64,000 bases of DNA, from positions 186,001 through 250,000 of the forward strand of contig NZ_PVRV01000023.1 of NCBI RefSeq assembly GCF_003012345.1. The letters are read 5' to 3'. Position 1 is the first letter of the stretch, and every line of letters starts with the position of its first letter. Positions 57,378 through 64,000 of the stretch are shown one piece after another. Source of the DNA: Phytohalomonas tamaricis. Its GTDB lineage: Bacteria; Pseudomonadota; Gammaproteobacteria; Pseudomonadales; Halomonadaceae. The notes under the pieces were generated by a model that was not told the origin of the DNA, did no database searches, and saw only the letters and a list, made by a program, of their open reading frames with translations. Position numbers and translations under genes: made by a program.

Positions 57378-58226
57378 TTACTTGGCCGGATCGCCAGCAA
57401 GCACATCATCAGCGCTACTTGTCTGGGCCGCCTCTTCCAAGGCGCGCACGCGTGCCGGCAAAAATGGATAGATCAGTAGCCGATAGGCACCTCCGCCGAT
57501 CAAGCCGCCAATCAATGGGCCGATGATCGGCACCCACCAGTAATTGCCCGGCGAGGGAAGCGCAGAACTCCCCCAACCCGCGAAATAGGCAAACAACCGC
57601 GGGCCGAAGTCGCGTGCGGGATTGATCGCCCAGGCTTCCAGATAGCCCATCGACGCACCAATAATCGCGACGAGCAGACCGATCATCAACGCGCTGGAAT
57701 TAGCCATGGGCGCCGTTTCGTTATACTGCTCGGTAATGGCAAAAATGCCGAAAAGCAAAAACGCTGTAAGGATGATTTCATCCAGCAAGGCGTGCATCGG
57801 CGTGATGGCAAGCCCCGGATGGGTAAAGAACACCCCGGCAGCGCCGCCTTCTGCCCGCGTGAGTCCTTTTACCTCATTGAAATGATCAATGACGGGTGAG
57901 AACAGGGTATAAACGATCATCGCCCCAACAAACGCGCCGACTACCTGTGCCGCCCAGTAGGGCACCACCTTTTTCCACGAGAAATCACGAAATACCGCTA
58001 GCGCAAGCGTGACCGCGGGGTTGGCATGGGTGCCGGAAACCGAGCCTGTAACGTAAATGGCCAGCGTGACGCTCAAGCCCCACGCCATGCACACCCCCCA
58101 GTAGGAAGTCATGTAGGGGCTGGGATCGTAGAGCACGTACATGCAGGCTACCGAATCACCAAATGCGATGATGATAAACGTGGCAACCGCCTCGGAAATC
58201 AGCTCTCCGACGAGTTGTCTATTCAT
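57378..58226 (-). CDS. glpF: Glycerol uptake facilitator (aquaglyceroporin)
   Basis: A 282-residue MIP-family channel with six membrane segments and two half-helices carrying the NPA boxes: GTHANPAVTLALAV and AWAINPARDFGPRLF. The aspartate in NPARD fits the glycerol-conducting subgroup. It lets glycerol enter by diffusion, to be trapped by GlpK. GGAGG lies just before the ATG at 58226. A GlpR operator-like site lies about 180 bp upstream in the divergent region with glpR. Confidence 0.97.
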   Translation of the reverse strand: MNRQLVGELISEAVATFIIIAFGDSVACMYVLYDPSPYMTSYWGVCMAWGLSVTLAIYVTGSVSGTHANPAVTLALAVFRDFSWKKVVPYWAAQVVGAFVGAMIVYTLFSPVIDHFNEVKGLTRAEGGAAGVFFTHPGLAITPMHALLDEIILTAFLLFGIFAITEQYNETAPMANSSALMIGLLVAIIGASMGYLEAWAINPARDFGPRLFAYFAGWGSSALPSPGNYWWVPIIGPLIGGLIGGGAYRLLIYPFLPARVRALEEAAQTSSADDVLAGDPAK

Positions 58227-58566
58227 GGCGTATCCTCCCGATGGAACGAGAGAAACGCATCAACGGCACGTTTTCGTCGTGCAAAATGTGAGCGGCTGGT
58301 GTCTTGATCAGTGGCCAGACTGTAAAATGACATGTTCGCTACCTCGGCGTGGTCAGTTGCGCTACAGTGCCCGCGTGTTCACTTTGGCGCTTTATGAATG
58401 CTAATTTTTCGCTTTCGAACATGCACAAATTATTCGCCTCGCCTTGGCATTACAAATGAAATGCGCACTTTGAACCTTAGACCATGGTCCAACACCCTTG
58501 ACGCTCCTCATGCCATGAGACCCGTAGGCCCCGGCCAAAAGAAGGACTGACCGCTAGGAAACGAGT
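58227..58566. other. Divergent region glpF / glpR
   Basis: About 340 bp without a gene. It holds one good GlpR operator-like site (58405-58423) and a weaker half-site near 58332-58350 (ATGTTCGCTACCTCGG). Promoters for both directions must lie here; none is outstanding. Confidence 0.5.
58405..58423. promoter_or_regulatory. GlpR operator candidate between glpF and glpR
   Basis: TTTTTCGCTTTCGAACATG fits the ATGTTCG...CGAACAT palindrome bound by GlpR repressors of E. coli and Pseudomonas. Location between glpF and glpR supports the call. Confidence 0.6.
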
Positions 58567-59334
58567 ATGCCCCAGCACCATCGTCATACCGAAATCATCG
58601 ATTTGATCAAGCGTCAGGGTTATGCCTCCATCGAGCAGCTGACGAAACACTTCAACGTAACGCCTCAGACCATCCGCCGTGACCTTAACCAACTTGCCGA
58701 GGACAATCTGATCCGTCGCGTCCACGGCGGTGCGGGCCTGATAGAGTCCAGTACGGTCAATGCTTCCTACAGCACTCGCAAGACACTTAACCTGGAAGCC
58801 AAGAAGCGCATTGCACGTTGTCTGGCAGAGCATATTCCCGATCACAGCTCGCTGTTCATCAACATCGGCACCAGCACCGAACTGGTCGCCGAGGCCTTAC
58901 TCGCGCATCAGGGACTCGAGGTCATTACCAACAACCTGAACGTGGCGGCCATTTTGCAGCGCAAGGAGGATTTCAATGTCATCATCGCCGGCGGCATGGT
59001 CCGCTCACGTGACGGCGGGATCATCGGCGAAGCGACTATCGACTTCATCAAGCAGTTCAAGGTCGACTACGGAATCGTCGGCATCAGCGGAATAGACGAG
59101 GACGGCGCGCTGCTCGAATTCGATTATCAGGAAGTTCGCGTCGCGCAGGCCATTATCCAGAACTCCCGGCAAGTTTTTCTCGCCGCCGATCATTCCAAGT
59201 TTTCGCGCAACGCCGTCGTTCGTCAGGGTAATTTGAGTCAGATCCAGGCGTTGTTCACTGACCGCGCGCCTCCGCAGCCGATTCAGGACCTAATGCGTGC
59301 TCATGACGTCGCTCTGCATCTGGCCGCGGACTGA
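58567..59334 (+). CDS. glpR: DeoR-family glycerol-3-phosphate regulon repressor
   Basis: A 255-residue DeoR-type repressor. The N-terminal helix-turn-helix is clear (IIDLIKRQGYASIEQLTKHFNVTPQTIRRDLNQLAEDNLIRRVHGGAG); the sugar-phosphate sensor domain has FINIGTSTELVAEALLAH, VITNNLNVAAIL, GGMVRSRDGGIIGEAT and VFLAADHSKFSRNAVVRQG. In E. coli glycerol-3-phosphate releases it from DNA. It faces away from glpFK and precedes glpD by 166 bp. Confidence 0.96.
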   Translation: MPQHHRHTEIIDLIKRQGYASIEQLTKHFNVTPQTIRRDLNQLAEDNLIRRVHGGAGLIESSTVNASYSTRKTLNLEAKKRIARCLAEHIPDHSSLFINIGTSTELVAEALLAHQGLEVITNNLNVAAILQRKEDFNVIIAGGMVRSRDGGIIGEATIDFIKQFKVDYGIVGISGIDEDGALLEFDYQEVRVAQAIIQNSRQVFLAADHSKFSRNAVVRQGNLSQIQALFTDRAPPQPIQDLMRAHDVALHLAAD

Positions 59335-59421
59335 TTGCGTCTATTCGGCACGACACAAGATATCGAATCGGAAGACACCTCGTACCGTTCATGACAAGAG
59401 GGAGAAGCGTTTGCGCACTTG

Positions 59422-59461
59422 ATGTTCGTATGAACATGCTTTATGTTCATTTCCGAAAACA
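59422..59461. promoter_or_regulatory. Tandem GlpR operator candidates before glpD
   Basis: ATGTTCGTATGAACAT (59422-59437) is a perfect inverted repeat; ATGTTCATTTCCGAAAACA follows at 59443-59461. Both fit the GlpR palindrome and sit 40-80 bp before the glpD start. Confidence 0.7.
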
Positions 59462-59500
59462 CATTCGCCGCTAAGGCCCTTGATCAATGCGGAGAGGCAC

Positions 59501-61009
59501 ATGTCTTCCCAGCATCCTGAAATTCTCGATCTATTCGTTATCGGTGGCGGTATCAACGGCACCGGTATCGCCAATGATGCTGCAGGGCGCGGATTGAGCG
59601 TCGCTCTCTGTGAGCAAGCAGATCTCGCCAGTGCAACCTCATCAGCGTCAAGCAAATTGATTCATGGTGGGCTGCGTTACCTTGAGCACTATGAATTCCG
59701 TTTGGTGCGTGAAGCGCTGCATGAACGTGAGGTTCTGCTTGAGAAGGCGCCTCATATCGTGTGGCCATTGCGCTTCATTCTGCCGCACCGGCCTCACCTG
59801 CGTCCGGCCTGGATGCTGCGTGCTGGACTGTTTCTTTATGACCACCTCAGCCACCGTGACAACCTACCCGGCGCTAAAGCCATCAAGTTCGACAACATCA
59901 ACCCACTGCAGCCGTCGATCAGGAAAGGCTTCGAATATTCCGACTGCTGGGTAGATGATGCACGTCTGGTCGTATTGAACGCGCTGCAGGCACGCGATGC
60001 CGGTGCAGAGATACTGGTGCGCACCCGCTGCACCAATGCCGTCGAAGAAAACGGGGTCTGGAAAATCACCCTGGAAAACACCCTGACAGGCGAGACGCTT
60101 AACCGCCAGGCCCGTGCGCTGGTCAATGCCGCAGGTCCATGGGTCGAATCATTCATTCGCGGCAAGACGTCGCGCAAGCCACGTTATGGCATCAAGATGA
60201 TCAAGGGCAGCCATATCGTCACCAAACGCCTCAATACTGATGATCGTGCCTACATCCTGCAGAACAAGGACAATCGCATTGTTTTCGTACTGCCCTATCA
60301 GGAACACTACAGCCTGATAGGTACGACTGACGTCAGCTACGACGGTGATCCGACGAAAATCAAGATCAGCGATCAAGAGATCGATTATCTGCTTGATGTC
60401 ATCAACACGCACTTCCGCGAACCGATCAGTCGTGATGACATCGTCACCAGCTACTCAGGCGTCAGGCCATTGTGCGATGACGAATCCAGTGACCCTTCCG
60501 CGATGACGCGTGATTACACGCTTGATCTCGACGGTTCACCGGAGAAAAAGAGCGCGCCAATGCTGTCGATCTTCGGCGGTAAAATCACCACATTTCGCAA
60601 ACTATCCGAAGCGGCGATGGCCCAGCTTGCCCCCTTCTTCCCAGCCATGGGCAAGCCATGGACTGCAGAAGCCAAGCTGCCAGGTGGCAATATCCCGGGC
60701 CGGCTCGAATACGCTGCAGCACTGGAAAAATACTATCCGTTCTTAGGCAAAGAGCGCGCCGTGCGTTATGCCTCAAGCTACGGCACGTTATGTGAACATT
60801 TCCTGGAAGGCACCACCTCGGCCGACGATCTAGGCGAAGATTTCGGCGCAGGCCTGACACAGGCTGAGGTTGATTATTTGGTGAGTAACGAGTGGGCTCA
60901 TGATGTTCAGGATATTCTCTGGCGTCGCACCAAGATGGACTTGCGCCTGAACAGTGAACAGAAACGCCATCTAGCAGATTATTTACAGAAGCAAGCCGTA
61001 GCCGCTTGA
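59501..61009 (+). CDS. glpD: Aerobic glycerol-3-phosphate dehydrogenase
   Basis: A 502-residue FAD enzyme that oxidises glycerol-3-phosphate to dihydroxyacetone phosphate and passes electrons to the quinone pool at the inner membrane. The FAD-binding start is LDLFVIGGGINGTGIANDAAGRGLSVALCEQADLASATSSASSKLIHGGLRYLEHYEFRLV; VLPYQEHYSLIGTTDVSYDGDP and SIFGGKITTFRKLSE are conserved. GGAGAGG precedes the ATG at 59501; a TTG at 59480 in frame is less likely. It ends in a strong terminator. Confidence 0.97.
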   Translation: MSSQHPEILDLFVIGGGINGTGIANDAAGRGLSVALCEQADLASATSSASSKLIHGGLRYLEHYEFRLVREALHEREVLLEKAPHIVWPLRFILPHRPHLRPAWMLRAGLFLYDHLSHRDNLPGAKAIKFDNINPLQPSIRKGFEYSDCWVDDARLVVLNALQARDAGAEILVRTRCTNAVEENGVWKITLENTLTGETLNRQARALVNAAGPWVESFIRGKTSRKPRYGIKMIKGSHIVTKRLNTDDRAYILQNKDNRIVFVLPYQEHYSLIGTTDVSYDGDPTKIKISDQEIDYLLDVINTHFREPISRDDIVTSYSGVRPLCDDESSDPSAMTRDYTLDLDGSPEKKSAPMLSIFGGKITTFRKLSEAAMAQLAPFFPAMGKPWTAEAKLPGGNIPGRLEYAAALEKYYPFLGKERAVRYASSYGTLCEHFLEGTTSADDLGEDFGAGLTQAEVDYLVSNEWAHDVQDILWRRTKMDLRLNSEQKRHLADYLQKQAVAA

Positions 61010-61029
61010 TGCTTCACGCGTCCAAACGC

Positions 61030-61057
61030 AAAACGCCCCGACATGTCGGGGCGTTTT
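61030..61057. terminator. Bidirectional terminator between glpD and fumC
   Basis: A perfect 28-base palindrome, arms AAAACGCCCCGACA and TGTCGGGGCGTTTT, forming a GC-rich hairpin with a T-run in each direction. It lies 20 bp past glpD and 33 bp from the convergent fumC stop. Confidence 0.92.
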
Positions 61058-61089
61058 CATGGAAGCTACCGCTTCAGGCTAAGTGAGCT

Positions 61090-62469
61090 CTACTCCTTGA
61101 TACCGCCTTCAGTCAACTTGGCCGGGTTGAGATAGCGTTCGAGGTCCTCGCGGGACAGATCAGTTTCTTCCTCAGCCACATCAATAATAGGCCGGCCCGC
61201 CTGATAAGCCTTCTTGGCCACTTTCGCTGCAGCGTCATAACCAATGACAGGATTAAGCGCTGTTACCAGTACCGGGTTCTTGGCCAGGGGCTGTTCGATA
61301 TTGCTTCGATTAACCTTGAAGCTGGCTACCGCTTTATCCGCTAATAAATGTGACACATTGGTTAGCAACTTGATCGAGTTCAGTACGTTATGCGCCATCA
61401 ATGGCAACATGACATTCAACTGGAAATTGCCCGACTGACCACCTATGGTGATTGCCGCATCGTTACCGATCACCTGCGCTGCGACCTGCGCCGCAGACTC
61501 AGGAATAACGGGGTTGACCTTACCCGGCATGATTGAACTGCCGGGCTGCAGCGCTTCCAGCTCTATTTCACCGAGACCACCGAGTGGCCCGGAGTTCATC
61601 CAGCGCAGATCATTGGCAATTTTCATCAACGCACAGGCATACGCTTTGAGATGGCCTGAAAGCTCAACGGTCGTGTCCTGCGACCCGAGGCTGGCAAAGA
61701 AGCTATCACTCGGCACGAAAGGCAGGTTGGTCTGCTCACCGAGTTTGGCTGCAAAACGTTTGGCAAATTCCGGGTGGGCGTTGATGCCTGTACCGACAGC
61801 TGTGCCGCCCTGAGCAAGCAGCATCAGCCGGTCCATAACACTTTCGAGACGTTCAATGGACTGTTCAACTTGATTAGCCCAGCCACCCAGCTCCTGGCTC
61901 ATACGCACAGGCATAGCATCCATTAAATGCGTCCGTCCGGTCTTGACTACATCATCCAGCGACGCGGCCTTGTCGGTAATGGCCTGATGTAGATGACGCA
62001 GCGCGGGCAACAGGCGCTCATTTAACTCAACAGCCGAAGAAACATGCAGTGCGGTGGGAATCGTATCGTTACTGCTCTGCCCCATGTTGACATGGTCATT
62101 CGGTCCGACCTTCAGGTCCGACGTTGACGCTAGATGGGCAATAACCTCATTGACATTCATATTGGTCGACGTACCAGAACCGGTCTGGAACACATCTACA
62201 GGAAACTGATCAGCATGCTGACCGTCAATGATAGCGTTGGCCGCTTCGATGATCGCCTTGGCGCGTGCTCCATCGAGCAACCCAAGGTCGAGATTGACCT
62301 CAGCCGCCGCACGCTTGACACGCGCTACCGCGTGAATGAACTGAGGCGGCAGAGGCTGCCCACTGACAGGGAAGTTCTCAATAGCACGCTGCGTCTGTGC
62401 CCCATAAAGGGCATTTTCGGGTACTTCCAGTTCGCCCATGCTATCGCGTTCAATTCGGGTCTTGCTCAT
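61090..62469 (-). CDS. fumC: Fumarate hydratase, class II
   Basis: A 459-residue iron-independent fumarase. RIERDSMGELEVPENALYGAQTQRAIENFPVSG starts the chain; FQTGSGTSTNMNVNEVIA, VNMGQSSNDTIPTA, GRTHLMDAMPVRMSQE and the superfamily signature GSSIMPGKVNPVIPE are all present. It interconverts fumarate and malate in the citrate cycle and is often induced under oxidative stress. GGAGAG lies before the ATG. Confidence 0.98.
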   Translation of the reverse strand: MSKTRIERDSMGELEVPENALYGAQTQRAIENFPVSGQPLPPQFIHAVARVKRAAAEVNLDLGLLDGARAKAIIEAANAIIDGQHADQFPVDVFQTGSGTSTNMNVNEVIAHLASTSDLKVGPNDHVNMGQSSNDTIPTALHVSSAVELNERLLPALRHLHQAITDKAASLDDVVKTGRTHLMDAMPVRMSQELGGWANQVEQSIERLESVMDRLMLLAQGGTAVGTGINAHPEFAKRFAAKLGEQTNLPFVPSDSFFASLGSQDTTVELSGHLKAYACALMKIANDLRWMNSGPLGGLGEIELEALQPGSSIMPGKVNPVIPESAAQVAAQVIGNDAAITIGGQSGNFQLNVMLPLMAHNVLNSIKLLTNVSHLLADKAVASFKVNRSNIEQPLAKNPVLVTALNPVIGYDAAAKVAKKAYQAGRPIIDVAEEETDLSREDLERYLNPAKLTEGGIKE

Positions 62470-62537
62470 GCCACTCTCCTATCGAACAGACATCGTGTTG
62501 ATCAAGGATGATCTTCGGTTCAACCACCATAGTCGAT

Positions 62538-62566
62538 TCTATACTGGGTCATGCATGATTGTGCCA
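62538..62566 (-). promoter_or_regulatory. Candidate promoter of fumC
   Basis: TGGCAC (62566-62561), a 17-base spacer and TATAGA (62543-62538) on the minus strand, about 70 bp before the fumC start. Moderate match to sigma-70. Confidence 0.4.
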
Positions 62567-62648
62567 GACATCTGACTGCAACAAACATGCTCTCTTTGCC
62601 ACAATACATTTTTAATGGTTTAAAACGAATTTCAGCAGGAGAACTACC

Positions 62649-63068
62649 ATGTGGTATCGCACTACCTTGACACTCAAGCCACGTCCACGCGGCTTTCATC
62701 TGATCACCAATGATATTGTCGACGCCTTGCCACAGATGCGTGATATCACCACCGGCCTCATGCATCTGCAGATACTGCATACCTCGGCATCACTGACACT
62801 CAATGAAAATGCCGACCCCGACGTACGTCACGATATGGAAGCCTTCGTCAACGACCGCATCCCCGGCGATCTGCCTTACTTTCGTCATACGCTTGAAGGG
62901 GACGATGATATGCCTGCCCATATCAAAGCCAGTTTCTTTGGCACTCAACTGACACTAGCCATCGATTCAGGCCGCCTGGCGACGGGAACATGGCAAGGGA
63001 TATGGCTGGGAGAACACCGTGACCACGGTGGGGCGCGGAAAATTCTTGTTACCGTTTATGGCGAATAA
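62649..63068 (+). CDS. YjbQ-family (UPF0047) protein
   Basis: A 139-residue member of the YjbQ family, which has weak thiamin-phosphate synthase activity in some species and an unsettled physiological role. RGFHLITNDIVDALPQM, LHTSASLTLNENADPDVRHDMEAFVNDRIP, YFRHTLEGDDDMPAHIKASFFGTQLTLAI and GTWQGIWLGEHRDHGG give the conserved histidine- and acid-rich site. CAGGAGAA precedes the ATG. Confidence 0.92.
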   Translation: MWYRTTLTLKPRPRGFHLITNDIVDALPQMRDITTGLMHLQILHTSASLTLNENADPDVRHDMEAFVNDRIPGDLPYFRHTLEGDDDMPAHIKASFFGTQLTLAIDSGRLATGTWQGIWLGEHRDHGGARKILVTVYGE

Positions 63069-63107
63069 TCAGGCTATGAGAGAGCAAGGGTTTTGACAGG
63101 GCTGAGC

Positions 63108-63809
63108 TCACCAGCCAAGGGATTGTTTGACAAAGGGGATGGTCAACTTGCGCTGCGCGGAAAGTGACGCGTGATCGAGACGGGAGAGATCATCAAATAA
63201 CATCGACAGCTGACGTGGCCCACGATGCAGGATGTAGCGCGCCACTTCATCGGGGAGTTGCATACCACGCACGCGGGCACGTAGCTGTAATGCCTGGGCC
63301 CGCCCAACATCGTCCAACGGCTTGAGATGGAACGTTGCGCCCCAGGTAAGCCGCGACGCCAGATCCGGCAACGCGATGGGCAACTGGCGCGGCGGCGCTG
63401 AAGTGGCAATGATCAACCGTCGCCCGGCATCGCGTAACCGATTGAAGCAGTGAAACAGTGCCTCTTCCCAACGCTTGCGCCCCGCCACTACCTCAAGGTC
63501 GTCAATCGCAACCAGATCAAGCTGTTCAAGCCCTTCAAGCATATGTGGCGGGAAATGCCCTAATTCAGTAAGTGGCAGATAGAGCGCCCGGGCATCACGC
63601 CCGCCCGCTTCATGACATGCTGCTTGTAGCAGGTGGCTGCGCCCCGACTCCTCGCGCCCCCACAGAAACACAAAGGGTTCACCTTCGTCATCGAGCTGAT
63701 GACGCAGTCGTTCTACCAGCGGGGCATTACCGCTTGGCATAAAGTTAGCGAAAGTCGCCTCATCACGCAGGCCTACGCCAAGAGGTAGCTGGGCAGGGCC
63801 AGGAGTCAT
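63108..63809 (-). CDS. hda: DnaA regulatory inactivator Hda
   Basis: A 233-residue AAA+ protein that, bound to the sliding clamp, stimulates ATP hydrolysis by DnaA after replication starts. The N-terminal clamp-binding motif is QLPLGV (residues 7-12); FLWGREESGRSHLLQAACHEA is the Hda-type P-loop; LVAIDDLEVVAGRKRWEEALFHCFNRLRDAGRRLIIATSAPP carries Walker B and sensor I; HRGPRQLSMLFDDLSRLDHASL is the DnaA-like box VII/sensor II part. It overlaps the upstream PerM gene by four bases. Confidence 0.97.
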   Translation of the reverse strand: MTPGPAQLPLGVGLRDEATFANFMPSGNAPLVERLRHQLDDEGEPFVFLWGREESGRSHLLQAACHEAGGRDARALYLPLTELGHFPPHMLEGLEQLDLVAIDDLEVVAGRKRWEEALFHCFNRLRDAGRRLIIATSAPPRQLPIALPDLASRLTWGATFHLKPLDDVGRAQALQLRARVRGMQLPDEVARYILHRGPRQLSMLFDDLSRLDHASLSAQRKLTIPFVKQSLGW

Positions 63810-64000
63810 GTCATATCTCGATCGTTGCCGTGTAGATCACTCTGATTCGTATATAACCCACTGTTTTTATAGCGCTCAATACCATAGCGCAAGACTACCA
63901 TGATAACGGCAGCTACTGGCAGTGCCAGGAGCACCCCAACGAAACCAAACAACTGGCCGCCCGCCATTACTGCAAAGATAACGACGACTGGATGCAGGCC
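63806..64000 (-). CDS. AI-2E/PerM-family transporter, C-terminal fragment
   Basis: Only the last 64 residues are inside the window. LHPVVVIFAVMAGGQLFGFVGVLLALPVAAVIMVVL is the typical last pair of membrane helices of the PerM/AI-2E transporter family. The tail is hydrophilic (YTNQSDLHGNDRDMT). Its stop overlaps the hda start (ATGA). PerM next to hda is a common gammaproteobacterial arrangement. The substrate is not known. Confidence 0.85.
   Translation of the reverse strand, partial: GLHPVVVIFAVMAGGQLFGFVGVLLALPVAAVIMVVLRYGIERYKNSGLYTNQSDLHGNDRDMT

Noticed and set aside
62546-62566. Sigma-54-like TGGCAC ... TGCA before fumC
   Set aside because: The GG to GC spacing is 9 instead of 10 bases; a sigma-70 reading fits as well.

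Overview
The window looks like ordinary chromosome from a gammaproteobacterium, most likely a member of the Halomonadaceae (Oceanospirillales) or a near relative. This is inferred from the gene set and order: thrS-infC-rpmI-rplT-pheS-pheT-ihfA, an MvaT-type silencer, hda beside a PerM-like transporter, a glp cluster, and split gcvT / gcvHP. No species can be named from this sequence alone. No insertion sequence, prophage, CRISPR array or rRNA operon was seen.

Layout. 1-3 kb: the end of a LysM/LytM-like envelope protein, a GT4 glycosyltransferase overlapping a PAP2 phosphatase, and an AlkB-type repair enzyme. 3.1-9.6 kb: the glycine cleavage region, with gcvT and an AGCS sodium/amino-acid symporter on the minus strand diverging from gcvH-gcvP. 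9.7-14.5 kb: thpR, a LysR regulator, yfcL-ppnN, a small membrane protein, a YqcA-like flavodoxin and ihfA. 14.5-21.2 kb: the translation operon. 21.4-23.4 kb: an OmpA/TSP3 lipoprotein and a DUF2489-like membrane protein.

23.5-37.1 kb: a compact, compositionally mosaic capsule/exopolysaccharide locus. The minus strand carries wza-wzc-sugar transferase-flippase-ugd-glycosyltransferase, and the divergent plus strand carries gfcBCD-like genes. A near-perfect JUMPstart/ops element lies just upstream of wza, so RfaH-type antitermination is expected. No Wzy polymerase or Wzb phosphatase is visible. 37.4-43.2 kb: AT-rich flank with an MvaT-type xenogeneic silencer, YrbL, DNA polymerase IV, PurU, a bacterial RNase J, and a second silencer-like protein that joins an H-NS-like N-terminus to an AT-hook tail.

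43.3-48.2 kb: a tightly packed molybdenum-cofactor operon mobA-mobB-moeA-moaCD-moaE-moaA in which MoaC and MoaD are fused. 48.3-51.9 kb: nucleobase salvage (upp, gpt, apt), ung and riboflavin synthase. 52-55.3 kb: a methionine uptake operon metNIQ whose leader contains a strong promoter, a SAM-II riboswitch and an intrinsic terminator, followed by free-methionine sulfoxide reductase. 55.3-55.6 kb: two identical tRNA-Val(GAC) genes with their own promoter. 55.7-61.1 kb: the glycerol regulon glpF-glpK / glpR-glpD with recognisable GlpR operators. 61.1-64 kb: fumC, a YjbQ-family gene, hda and the end of a PerM-family transporter.

The most interesting signals are the SAM-II riboswitch with a plausible termination switch before metN, the ops element controlling a minimal capsule locus, the two unlike xenogeneic silencers next to AT-rich DNA, the MoaC-MoaD fusion, the AUC start of infC, and RNase J in a gammaproteobacterium.
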